Below, in pieces: positions 36,030 to 44,159 of a stretch of 64,000 nucleotides of DNA. The notes below the pieces were generated by a model. That model did not search any database and was not told the origin of the DNA. It saw only the letters and a list, made by a program, of their open reading frames with translations. A program made the position numbers and the translations under genes. Every line of letters begins with the position of its first letter. Position 1 is the stretch's first letter. The stretch is taken from contig DATHXC010000010.1 in the NCBI GenBank assembly GCA_035459965.1, positions 86,799-150,798 of the forward strand, given 5' to 3'. This stretch comes from DATHXC01 sp035459965 (GTDB taxonomy: Bacteria > Pseudomonadota > Gammaproteobacteria > Burkholderiales > Methylophilaceae).

Positions 36030-36331
36030 TGTTATACGCCATCATGGCGCAAGACACGCCCGATAGTCTGGACAAACGGCTTGCCAACCGCCCTCCCCAT
36101 CTGGCGCGCCTGCAGGCCTTGCAGAACGAAGGTCGATTGCTGCTGGCAGGTCCTTTCCCCGCCATAGACAGCATAGACCCAGGCCCCGCTGGTTACAGTG
36201 GCAGCCTTATCGTGGCGGAATTTGATAGCCTGGCCGAGGCAGAAACATGGGCAAATGCTGATCCATTTGTGAACGCAGGCGTATATGCCACTGTCACAGT
36301 CAAGCCATTTAGAAAAACGCTACCGGCTTGA
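36029..36331 (+). CDS. yciI: YciI-family protein
   Basis: This 100-residue alpha-beta barrel-type protein has 'RPPHLARLQALQNEGRLLLA' followed by GPFP in the first half and 'ADPFVNAGVYATVTVKPF' in the second, as in YciI. The His and Asp/Ser residues proposed as active site are present (HLAR, ADPF). Biochemical function is unknown. It is tightly linked to yciB and bolA, each overlapping by one base, the same order as in many beta- and gammaproteobacteria. Confidence 0.92.
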   Translation: MLYAIMAQDTPDSLDKRLANRPPHLARLQALQNEGRLLLAGPFPAIDSIDPGPAGYSGSLIVAEFDSLAEAETWANADPFVNAGVYATVTVKPFRKTLPA

Positions 36332-36603
36332 TGACTACATTAATAGATGAAATCCGCCGTCGCCTGGCGCCGCTTGAGCCGATCTCACTTGAGATTGAGG
36401 ATGACAGCGCCAAGCATGCCGGCCACGCAGGCAACACTGGTGGCGGGCATTTCACGCTTACCGTGGTGAGCTCGCAATTTTGCGAAAAATCGCAGATAAT
36501 TCGACATCGCCTAATTTATCAAGCTGTTGCAGACCTGATACCAACAAAAATTCATGCACTTAGCATCCGTGCTATTGCCTCTGATGAAACCCAGCTAACC
36601 TAA
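36331..36603 (+). CDS. BolA-family protein
   Basis: This 90-residue protein begins at ATG 36331, overlapping the yciI stop (TGATG). It contains 'EIEDDSAKHAGHAGN', 'GGHFTLTVVSSQF' and 'RHRLIYQAVADLI', the BolA/YrbA class II KH-like fold, with the metal-ligand His residues of BolA proteins. BolA proteins work with monothiol glutaredoxins in iron-sulfur handling. The frame extends one codon upstream to a TTG, not used here. Confidence 0.92.
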   Translation: MTTLIDEIRRRLAPLEPISLEIEDDSAKHAGHAGNTGGGHFTLTVVSSQFCEKSQIIRHRLIYQAVADLIPTKIHALSIRAIASDETQLT

Positions 36604-36663
36604 ATCCAGACTTTACGATCCATGCTATACGTAACTATTCACATAACCATAAGGGAACATTGA

Positions 36664-37488
36664 ATGAAACTAACCAAACACGCGCTAATTGCTGTTGCAG
36701 CATTAAGCTTCTTACCCGCTGCACAAGCTGCCGATACAGCTGCTGCTACCGTCAATGGCAAGGTAGTCAAGCAGTCATTGGTAGATTTCATCGTAAAAGA
36801 TGCGACAGAACGCGGCCAGAAAGTTGACGACAATGTCCGTGATGTCATCATGAACAAACTGATCAGTAGCGAACTCATTCTGCAAGAAGCCCAACGTTTA
36901 GGCCTGGACAAGACTTCTGACTATCAAGCCAAGGAAGAATTGTCACGCCGCGAATTGCTGGTCAATACATTCCTGGCAGACTACCTGAAGAAGAACCCAG
37001 TAAGTGAAACTGACACCAAAGCCGCTTACGACAAGTACAAGTCCGAGCTGGGCGATAAGGAATACAGCGCACGTCATATCCTGGTAGCCACAGAAGCAGA
37101 AGCCAAGGACATCATTGCGCAACTATCCAAGGGTGGCGATTTTGCAAAGATTGCTAAAGAAAAATCCAAGGATCCAGGCTCTAAGGAAAAAGGTGGCGAT
37201 CTTGGCTGGTTCTCACTTGGCGGCATGGTTAAACCATTCAGCGATGCCGTGACTGGCCTCAAGAAAGGTGCTTCAACCACTGCACCAGTGCAGACACAGT
37301 TCGGCTGGCATGTTATCAAGCTGGAAGATATCCGTGATGCACAACCACCAGCTTACGACAAAGTAAAAGAAGGCCTGCAGAAGCAATTGCAACAACGTAA
37401 CCTGGAAAAGTTACTGACTGATTTGCGCGCTAAAGCCAAAATCGTTGATAACTCCAAGACAGCTGCTACTGCTGCACCTAAAAAGTAA
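36664..37488 (+). CDS. periplasmic parvulin-type peptidyl-prolyl isomerase
   Basis: This 274-residue protein has a cleavable signal peptide (MKLTKHALIAVAALSFLPA followed by AQA), an N-terminal SurA-like helical chaperone region (~30-125) and a rotamase PpiC domain (~130-225) with 'YSARHILVATEAEAK', 'GGDLGWFSLGGMVKPF' and 'TQFGWHVIKLEDI'. It should assist folding of outer-membrane or secreted proteins. GGGAAC precedes the start. A strong terminator follows the gene. Confidence 0.94.
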   Translation: MKLTKHALIAVAALSFLPAAQAADTAAATVNGKVVKQSLVDFIVKDATERGQKVDDNVRDVIMNKLISSELILQEAQRLGLDKTSDYQAKEELSRRELLVNTFLADYLKKNPVSETDTKAAYDKYKSELGDKEYSARHILVATEAEAKDIIAQLSKGGDFAKIAKEKSKDPGSKEKGGDLGWFSLGGMVKPFSDAVTGLKKGASTTAPVQTQFGWHVIKLEDIRDAQPPAYDKVKEGLQKQLQQRNLEKLLTDLRAKAKIVDNSKTAATAAPKK

Positions 37489-37507
37489 ATAATCTAGTCT
37501 GTAGCAT

Positions 37508-37566
37508 GCATCCGGATAAACCGGATGCAATCAAAAACGGCCTGCTTGCGGGCCGTTTTTGTTTTA
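37508..37566 (+). terminator. tandem hairpins, rho-independent terminator after the parvulin gene
   Basis: The first hairpin pairs GCATCCGG (37508-37515) with CCGGATGC (37521-37528). The second pairs AAAAACGGCC (37533-37542) with GGCCGTTTTT (37551-37560) around an 8-base loop and runs into GTTTTATTT. The second hairpin plus T-tract is a classical intrinsic terminator for the yciB-yciI-bolA-ppiC run. Confidence 0.88.
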
Positions 37567-37681
37567 TTTATCCAGCCATTAGCTATGCAACAGAACTTTA
37601 TTGCGACTACCAGCCTCTATTCGTGGAATATGGCACAATAAGAACTATTATCAATTAAGCTTTTCTTCAAGACACTACTCC

Positions 37682-39649
37682 ATGGCTATCCTGCAAAAAT
37701 TATCACCTCCTTCACTCACTGTTAATGCGCTAGCTGCATGTGCAATCTTTTTTATATCCAGCCTTGTTTCAACCCAGGCTATGGCCGAAGTCACCAATGA
37801 TGAAAAAGCACAAACTGCCGTACATATGCTGGATTATGTCAGCGTCGATTACCCACAGTTTGTTAAAGACGGCGTAGCGCTTATCCCGGCGGAATACGAA
37901 GAACAGCTGGAGTTTGCGACACAGGCTGGCACGCTTGTGGGCGAATTACCAGCTAACCCACAACAGCCCGCGCTTTTAAAGCAGGCGGCAGAATTGCGTG
38001 ACCTGATTTCACAAAAGGCAGACGGCAAACGCGTTTCTGACTTTGCCAATGAGCTGCGCATCGCATTGATACGGGCTTACAAGCTTACGGTGGCGCCAAA
38101 AGATACCCCAGACCTCAACCGTGCCGCCAAGCTATTTGCCAGCAACTGTATGGCCTGCCACGGAGCTAGTGGGTATGGGGACGGCCCAATGGCGAAAGAC
38201 CTTGATCCACATCCCAGCAATTTCCACAACGAAGACCGCATGCGCCAGCGCAGCATCTATGGCCTGTATAACACCATCACCCTGGGCGTAGGCGGCACGC
38301 CTATGAAAGCATTTACCGAGCTGAGTGAAGCTGATCGCTGGTCACTGGCCTTTTATGTCAATAACCTGCGCATTACCGCGACACAGCAGCAACAGGATGC
38401 TGATGTGTGGAAGCAACGTAGTAGCAAAGTGGATTTCACTGACCTAAAAAGCCTGGTCAACGTTGCACCTGAGGAAGTGATTACAAAATTTGGCAATGAC
38501 GCTGAGGCTATTCAACGTTACCTGACCTTACATCCAGAAGCACTGAAACGCTCTGCGCTTGACCCTATCGCGGTCACCAGGCTAAAGCTTGAGCAAACGC
38601 TGACAGCCTATGAACAGGGCGATAAGCAATCTGCCCGGCAGTTGGCTATCAGCGCCTACCTGGAGGGTTTTGAGCTGATAGAAAACAGCCTAAAAAATAT
38701 AGATGAGCCACTACGCCTGCAAGTTGAACGCGAAATGATGGATTTGCGTACTTCCATTGCATCTGCAAAACCTGCCGAAGATATAGGCAACCAAATCGGC
38801 AAGATTAATACCCTCTTAGAGCGAGCAAATGAAAAACTGACGTCAGGCAATCTCTCAAGCTCCACGGCGTTTGTGAGCTCGCTCATCATCCTGTTACGCG
38901 AAGGCCTGGAAGCCGTGCTGGTATTGGCTGCCATCAGTGCCTTTATCGCAAAAACCGGCCGCCGCGATGCGCTGGCTTATTTCCATCTAGGCTGGATCCT
39001 GGCGATTGTATTGGGGATAGCGACCTGGGCGGTAGCGAACTACCTGCTCACTATTTCAGGCGCAGGACGTGAACTCACAGAAGGCATAACGGCGCTGATT
39101 GCTGCTGTCATGCTGCTGTATATCGGCTATTGGCTACACAGCAAATCGTATGCACAAGCCTGGCAGAATTTTCTCCGCAGCCAGGTCGCTGCCGCCCTCG
39201 ACAAACGTACATTGTGGGCGATGGCTGGCGTTTCATTTATCGCCGTGTATCGCGAGTTATTTGAAACCATCCTGTTCTACGAAGCCCTATGGGCACAGGT
39301 TGGCCCGGATGGGCATTCGGCAGTACTGGGTGGCATTGCCGCTGCAGCCATCCTGCTAGCTATCCTCACATGGGCAATACTCAAGTACAGCGTCAAATTG
39401 CCATTGGGTAAATTCTTTGCTGCAACTGCAAGCCTGATGGCCCTATTAGCTGTGGTGTTTGCAGGCAACGGAGTAGCGGCATTACAAGAGGCAGGGATGA
39501 TAGATTCGCACGTGCTTCAGCACTTCATTTCAGTGCCATTACTGGGCATACACCCTACCGTACAAGGCATAACCGCTCAGGTCATCGTATTACTGCTGAT
39601 ATCAGCAGGCATGCTGCTTACGCGCAGCCAACAGGCGAAAGCGGCTTAG
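37682..39649 (+). CDS. FTR1-family iron permease fused to cytochrome c
   Basis: From ATG 37682 the protein is 655 residues. A signal peptide (ending TQAMA) is followed by a cytochrome c domain with one haem site C-M-A-C-H-G, a helical linker, and a C-terminal FTR1 permease domain of about seven helices. The iron-transport REXXE motifs appear as REGLE in 'LREGLEAVLVLAAI' and RELFE in 'VYRELFETILFYEAL'. It likely imports Fe2+/Fe3+ with the haem domain performing the redox step done by a separate oxidase in yeast. An in-frame TTG at 37601 would add 27 unlikely residues. Confidence 0.9.
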   Translation: MAILQKLSPPSLTVNALAACAIFFISSLVSTQAMAEVTNDEKAQTAVHMLDYVSVDYPQFVKDGVALIPAEYEEQLEFATQAGTLVGELPANPQQPALLKQAAELRDLISQKADGKRVSDFANELRIALIRAYKLTVAPKDTPDLNRAAKLFASNCMACHGASGYGDGPMAKDLDPHPSNFHNEDRMRQRSIYGLYNTITLGVGGTPMKAFTELSEADRWSLAFYVNNLRITATQQQQDADVWKQRSSKVDFTDLKSLVNVAPEEVITKFGNDAEAIQRYLTLHPEALKRSALDPIAVTRLKLEQTLTAYEQGDKQSARQLAISAYLEGFELIENSLKNIDEPLRLQVEREMMDLRTSIASAKPAEDIGNQIGKINTLLERANEKLTSGNLSSSTAFVSSLIILLREGLEAVLVLAAISAFIAKTGRRDALAYFHLGWILAIVLGIATWAVANYLLTISGAGRELTEGITALIAAVMLLYIGYWLHSKSYAQAWQNFLRSQVAAALDKRTLWAMAGVSFIAVYRELFETILFYEALWAQVGPDGHSAVLGGIAAAAILLAILTWAILKYSVKLPLGKFFAATASLMALLAVVFAGNGVAALQEAGMIDSHVLQHFISVPLLGIHPTVQGITAQVIVLLLISAGMLLTRSQQAKAA

Positions 39650-39659
39650 GGCTTCTGCT

Positions 39660-39688
39660 CTGGGAGGCGCTCTGTTATTGCCTCCCAG
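39660..39688 (+). terminator. hairpin after the FTR1 gene, possible terminator
   Basis: CTGGGAGGC (39660-39668) pairs perfectly with GCCTCCCAG (39680-39688) around an 11-base loop, 10 bases after the FTR1 stop. A T-rich stretch (TTCTTTTCATTTTT) follows after about 15 bases, so termination is likely but not classical. Confidence 0.5.
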
Positions 39689-39726
39689 GCTGGTGCTTCA
39701 TTCTTTTCATTTTTACGATACGCTCA

Positions 39727-39849
39727 TTATTTAAGCCAGATTAGCAACGGTAACAAAATAAATATAGCTACCACCACAATAACTGCAATTACAAAGTTGA
39801 CTCTGCTCTTATGAGAATCATTGGGTGGAGGAAAACCAAAGCCGACCAC
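39727..39849 (-). CDS. possible 40-residue membrane peptide (GTG start)
   Basis: A minus-strand frame from GTG 39849 encodes a polar N-terminus with GFGFPPPNDSHKSR, then a single strongly hydrophobic helix (VIAVIVVVAIFILLPLLIW) and a final Lys. It starts 5 bases after the DUF486 gene stop on the same strand. No ATG is in frame and the ribosome binding site is weak (AGAAG at 9 bases). The single-helix pattern suggests a real small membrane protein, but the call is tentative. Confidence 0.33.
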   Translation of the reverse strand: MVGFGFPPPNDSHKSRVNFVIAVIVVVAIFILLPLLIWLK

Positions 39850-39853
39850 TGAA

Positions 39854-40195
39854 TTAGCTTCTAAACATAAAATAAACAGCACCCATCAAACATAAACCTG
39901 CCCACAAGAAATCCAGCTTAACGGGTTGATGCATGTAGAACACGGCGAATGGCAGGAACACACCGAGCGTGATGACTTCTTGCAGGATTTTGAGTTGGGC
40001 CAGCGATAGTGCGGTAAAGCCGATACGGTTGGCGGGGACTTGCAGCAGGTATTCGAACAGGGCAATTCCCCAACTGAGGAATGCGGCGATATACCAGGGT
40101 TTGTCGCTGAGGTTTTTAAGATGGGCATACCATGCAAACGTCATGAAGACGTTTGACATGGTGAGCAATATGACGGTTTTTAAGATTACAGGCAT
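39854..40195 (-). CDS. DMT-like DUF486 membrane protein
   Basis: This 113-residue protein has four helices, with 'TFAWYAHLKNL' after helix 1, 'SWGIALFEYLLQVPANRIG' in the middle and 'LAQLKILQEVITLGVF', all characteristic of DUF486, a family related to half-size drug/metabolite transporters. It probably forms dimers in the inner membrane; substrate unknown. It lies 47 bases downstream of glnB on the same strand. Confidence 0.88.
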   Translation of the reverse strand: MPVILKTVILLTMSNVFMTFAWYAHLKNLSDKPWYIAAFLSWGIALFEYLLQVPANRIGFTALSLAQLKILQEVITLGVFLPFAVFYMHQPVKLDFLWAGLCLMGAVYFMFRS

Positions 40196-40242
40196 AACAG
40201 ATGCTGCCTTGAGATAAAGCTACAAACTTAGGAAGCCGTTTT

Positions 40243-40581
40243 CTAGATAGCTGCTTCGCCTGTTTCACCAGTGCGGATACGGACAACCTGCTCGACTGAG
40301 GTGACGAATATCTTGCCATCGCCGATCTTGCCGGTACGGGCGGCTTTGATGATGGCTTCCATTGCTGGCTCAACCATATCAGCTCCAACTACCAGCTCAA
40401 TCTTGATCTTGGGCAAGAAATCCACAACGTATTCTGCACCGCGGTACAACTCGGTATGACCTTTTTGACGACCAAAACCCTTCACTTCAGTCACAGTCAA
40501 ACCATTGACACCAATCTCGGACAAGGCTTCACGTACTTCATCCAGCTTAAACGGTTTAATGACAGCCTCAATTTTCTTCAT
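40243..40581 (-). CDS. glnB: nitrogen regulatory protein P-II
   Basis: This 112-residue PII signalling protein has 'KKIEAVIKPFKLDEVREAL', the T-loop GFGRQKGHTELYRGAEYVVD with the uridylylation Tyr at Y51, and 'GKIGDGKIFVTSVEQVVRIR' in the B-loop region. It reports 2-oxoglutarate, ATP/ADP and nitrogen status to glutamine synthetase control and ammonium transport. It overlaps the 3' end of nadE by 14 bases. This linkage ties NAD synthesis, a glutamine-consuming reaction, to a PII gene; PII is known to regulate glutamine-dependent NAD synthetase in some bacteria. GlnB rather than GlnK follows from the absence of a neighbouring amtB. Confidence 0.93.
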   Translation of the reverse strand: MKKIEAVIKPFKLDEVREALSEIGVNGLTVTEVKGFGRQKGHTELYRGAEYVVDFLPKIKIELVVGADMVEPAMEAIIKAARTGKIGDGKIFVTSVEQVVRIRTGETGEAAI

Positions 40582-42265
40582 ACCTGTTTCCCCTCAGTCT
40601 ATTATTTAGTAAAACACGTCCATTAAATACAAATTTGGATGTTATAGGATAACGCCTGTCTTTGCCAAATCCACGTTGCGTAATACGCACGCCAACCGGC
40701 GCTTGACGACGTTTATATTCATTGCGGTCTATCAGTGTGGTCACCCGCACTACATCCAGCTCACGGTAGCCCATGCCGATAATCTCGGAACGGCTACAGT
40801 CGTGCTCGACATAGGCCTCCATAATAGCATCCAATATCTCATAAGCGGGCAAGCTATCTTGGTCGGTCTGGCCATGACGTAGCTCGGCTGTAGGCGGTCT
40901 GAGGATGATACGCTTTGGTATCACTTCAGAAACACCATTCCGATAATTGGCCAGCTTGTAGACCAAAGTCTTTGGCACATCCTTCAACAATGAGAAACCG
41001 CCCGCCATATCACCATACAACGTGGAATAGCCTACCGCCATCTCGCTCTTGTTACCGGTGGTGAGCACTATGCTGCCAAACTTGTTGGAGAGCGCCATCA
41101 GCAGCATGCCACGGATGCGCGCCTGCAGATTTTCTTCTGCAGTATCAAATGGTAAATCAGCAAATTCTTTGGATAATGTCTCGCGGAACAGCTCGAATAA
41201 ATTCTTGATAGGCAGCTCGCTATAATGCACGCCTACCCGCCTGGCCATTTCCAGCGCATCGTTTACGCTCATCTCGGCGGTAAATTCGGAAGGCATCATC
41301 ACTACGCGCACTTTATCGGCACCCAGCGCATCCACTGCAATGGCCAGCGTCAATGCCGAGTCAATGCCACCGGATAAACCCAGCACTACACCGGGAAAGT
41401 TGTTTTTGTGGACGTAATCCTTGAGTCCCAGGCATAAGGCTTGATACACCGAAGCTTCGAGCGGCATGGTTGCCGTGATTGTTGAGGCAAGCGGATTCGC
41501 TCGATTGCCATTGCTGGCATCAATGCTGACCAGTTCAATCGCCTCTACAAACTCCGGGAGCTGTTGCACCAGCGTGCCGGCTTTATCCAGTACGAACGAG
41601 GCGCCATCAAAGACCAGCTCGTCCTGGCCACCCACCATATTGGCGTAGATGATGGCCACACCGGTTTCTTCAACACGGTGGCGTACCACGCCATAGCGCG
41701 CTTCTTGTTTTTCCAGATGGTAAGGTGAAGCATTGAGCGCCAGCAATATTTCAGCGCCTGCATTTTTAGCCAGCTTGGACGGGGCGGCTTCCCATACATC
41801 AGCACAAATCACCACACCAAAGCGCATGCCTTGATGCTCAAATACCAGCGCTTCCTTGCCCTCTGCGAAATAACGGACCTCATCGAATACGCTGTGATTG
41901 GGTAAAACGTGCTTGTGATAGGTTGCTGTAATACGGCCATTGCTGAGTACGGATGCAGCGTTGTAACACAATCCCTGAAAATCCCTGGGATGCCCGACGA
42001 CTAAGGTGATATCGGGTACTGCCACAGCGAGGCTGTTGAGAGCATCATCGCACGCCTGGTTGAAGTCATCACGCAGTAGCAGGTCTTCTGGTGGATAGCC
42101 GCTGAGGGCAAGCTCGGGGGTGAGCATCAGGCTGGCGCCGAGGGCCTTGGCACGGTGGGCAGCTTCGATAATTTTTGCAGTATTGCCTGCCAGATCACCT
42201 ACTGTGCAATTGATTTGTGCAATTGCGATTTGTATCGCATCTGGCATGGACTCAGGATGATTCAT
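40568..42265 (-). CDS. nadE: glutamine-dependent NAD+ synthetase
   Basis: From ATG 42265 this is a 565-residue two-domain enzyme. The N-terminal nitrilase-like glutaminase domain (~1-260) begins IQIAIAQINCTVGDLAGN and contains ELALSGYPPEDL, YHKHVLPN and VVICADVWE with the active Cys. The C-terminal ATP-pyrophosphatase domain has LGLSGGIDSALTLAIA and TTGNKSEMAVGY. It amidates nicotinate adenine dinucleotide with glutamine as nitrogen donor. AGGG lies 5 bases before ATG 42265; the ATG at 42295 overlaps the ankyrin gene's last codons and is less likely. It overlaps glnB. Confidence 0.93.
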   Translation of the reverse strand: MNHPESMPDAIQIAIAQINCTVGDLAGNTAKIIEAAHRAKALGASLMLTPELALSGYPPEDLLLRDDFNQACDDALNSLAVAVPDITLVVGHPRDFQGLCYNAASVLSNGRITATYHKHVLPNHSVFDEVRYFAEGKEALVFEHQGMRFGVVICADVWEAAPSKLAKNAGAEILLALNASPYHLEKQEARYGVVRHRVEETGVAIIYANMVGGQDELVFDGASFVLDKAGTLVQQLPEFVEAIELVSIDASNGNRANPLASTITATMPLEASVYQALCLGLKDYVHKNNFPGVVLGLSGGIDSALTLAIAVDALGADKVRVVMMPSEFTAEMSVNDALEMARRVGVHYSELPIKNLFELFRETLSKEFADLPFDTAEENLQARIRGMLLMALSNKFGSIVLTTGNKSEMAVGYSTLYGDMAGGFSLLKDVPKTLVYKLANYRNGVSEVIPKRIILRPPTAELRHGQTDQDSLPAYEILDAIMEAYVEHDCSRSEIIGMGYRELDVVRVTTLIDRNEYKRRQAPVGVRITQRGFGKDRRYPITSKFVFNGRVLLNNRLRGNRYEEN

Positions 42266-42275
42266 GGCATCCCTG

Positions 42276-43232
42276 TTAATAGTTGCCACCTGCATCCTTA
42301 ATCATTTTCACCAATGCAGCATTATTGGCCTTGAGTGCGTAGACCAACACCGTCAAGCCATACTGATCCTTGGCCTTCACTTTTGCGCCGCTGTCGATGA
42401 GTAATCTAACCATATCCACCGAGCTGTTATCGACAGCAATGTGTAATAGCGGCGTACCTTCTGAATCCTTATGATTAACATCCGCTTCCTTGGCAATCAG
42501 GGCCTTAGCGACTTCTACTTGGTTTTTCTTGACTGCCCAGGTCAGTGCTGTCCATTTGGATTGATCTTTATCATCAACCTTGGCGCCTTTATTCAGCATC
42601 AACTCAACCGCTTCTGCATGCCCTTCACGCGCCGCATACATCAAGGCTGTCAGCTCAAAACGATCACGTGCCTTAATATCTGCGCCATTCGCAATCAAGG
42701 TCTCTATAGTGGCCAGATCGCCATTCTTGGCGGCGTACATGAGGATACTTTTGCCATCATCACTCTTGGAGCTGGCATCAACGCCATTTTTGATCAGCAG
42801 GTTCACCACCTCTGAATACCCTGAAGTAGCCGCCATACCCAGTGCGCTCCAGCCAGAACCATCGCGCACTTTAGGGTCAGCCCCTTTCGCCAGCAGCACT
42901 TTAACGGTATTCACAAAATTCTTTTTGGCAGCAAACATCAAGGCCGTCCATCCGCCTCTATCCTTGAGGTTGGGGTCTGCACCCTTGTCCAGCAGTAAAC
43001 CAGCAACCTCAGCCTGATCCTTGCGCGCCGCATACATCAGTGCGCTAATGCCGTCGGCATCCTTGGTGTTGGGATTGGTGCCGCTTTCCAGCATGGCGCG
43101 CACGGTGGCAATATCCCCCTTGGATGCGACCGTCATCAAATAAGGCACGTCCTCATCAGCCATCGCCATCCCCGCCGACATCGATAGCGCTAGGCATGCA
43201 GATAACATCAGACGGTAAAAATGACGGTGCAT
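42276..43232 (-). CDS. secreted ankyrin-repeat protein
   Basis: This 318-residue protein has a signal peptide (cleavage after about ...GMAMA, residue 25) and then about nine consecutive ankyrin repeats of ~33 residues, each with an A-L-M-Y-A-A type core and G-A-D-P-N type turn. No other domain is present. Ankyrin arrays bind proteins; this one should work in the periplasm. It is the gene before nadE on the minus strand, with about 10 bases between its stop and the nadE start. Confidence 0.9.
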   Translation of the reverse strand: MHRHFYRLMLSACLALSMSAGMAMADEDVPYLMTVASKGDIATVRAMLESGTNPNTKDADGISALMYAARKDQAEVAGLLLDKGADPNLKDRGGWTALMFAAKKNFVNTVKVLLAKGADPKVRDGSGWSALGMAATSGYSEVVNLLIKNGVDASSKSDDGKSILMYAAKNGDLATIETLIANGADIKARDRFELTALMYAAREGHAEAVELMLNKGAKVDDKDQSKWTALTWAVKKNQVEVAKALIAKEADVNHKDSEGTPLLHIAVDNSSVDMVRLLIDSGAKVKAKDQYGLTVLVYALKANNAALVKMIKDAGGNY

Positions 43233-43279
43233 ATATTTCCCGGGTTTAATATATTCTAGGTTTTAAGTACTACTACTAA

Positions 43280-44158
43280 CTACTTTGCAGCATTAATTGC
43301 AGCTAGCACAGCTTCACCCAGGCCTGCAGGTGAACTGGCAACGATTACACCCGCTTTTTCCAAAGCGGCGATCTTGTCCTCTGCCTTGCCACTACCGCCT
43401 GAGATGATCGCACCAGCATGACCCATACGCTTGCCTTTCGGGGCAGTCTGGCCTGCGATATAACCAGCCACTGGCTTGGTCACATGGCTCTTGATGAATT
43501 CAGCCGCAGCTTCTTCATCCGCGCCGCCAATCTCACCCACCATGATAATCGCCTCGGTTTCCGGGTCGGCCTGGAACATCTCCAGGCATTCGATGAAATT
43601 CAATCCACGAATCGGGTCGCCACCGATGCCCACACAGGTTGATTGACCTAAACCAAGCGCAGTAGTTTGATGCACAGCCTCATAAGTCAGCGTACCTGAG
43701 CGCGAGACGATACCCACCTTGCCTCGAAGGTGGATGCTACCGGGCATGATGCCGATCTTGCATTCATCCGGCGTAATCACGCCCGGGCAATTGGGGCCTA
43801 CCAGCTTGACGTTGTTGGCTTTCAATGCGGCTTTGACATTGAGCATATCCAGCACCGGGATACCTTCGGTAATACAGATAATCAGTTCGACACCCGCATC
43901 GCAGGCTTCCAGTATTGAATCAGCCGCAAACGGCGGCGGCACATAGATCACCGAAGCATTGGCGCCAGTCTGGCGCACCGCATCACGCATGGTATTGAAT
44001 ACCGGCAGGTCGAGATGCAACTGCCCGCCCTTACCCGGTGTTACGCCACCGACCATCTTGGTGCCATAGGCAATCGCCTGTTGCGAGTGAAATGTACCTT
44101 GTTTACCGGTAAAACCCTGGCACAGCACCTTGGTATTTTTATCAACTAGAATTGCCAT
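43280..44158 (-). CDS. sucD: succinyl-CoA synthetase alpha subunit
   Basis: This 292-residue protein has an N-terminal Rossmann CoA-binding domain ('VLCQGFTGKQGTFHSQQAI'), and C-terminal 'GKRMGHAGAIISGGSGKAED' with the phosphohistidine. Length fits SucD (289-294). It converts succinyl-CoA to succinate with nucleotide triphosphate synthesis in the TCA cycle. Its start is one base after the sucC stop, in the usual order sucC-sucD. Confidence 0.96.
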   Translation of the reverse strand: MAILVDKNTKVLCQGFTGKQGTFHSQQAIAYGTKMVGGVTPGKGGQLHLDLPVFNTMRDAVRQTGANASVIYVPPPFAADSILEACDAGVELIICITEGIPVLDMLNVKAALKANNVKLVGPNCPGVITPDECKIGIMPGSIHLRGKVGIVSRSGTLTYEAVHQTTALGLGQSTCVGIGGDPIRGLNFIECLEMFQADPETEAIIMVGEIGGADEEAAAEFIKSHVTKPVAGYIAGQTAPKGKRMGHAGAIISGGSGKAEDKIAALEKAGVIVASSPAGLGEAVLAAINAAK

Positions 44159-44159
44159 C

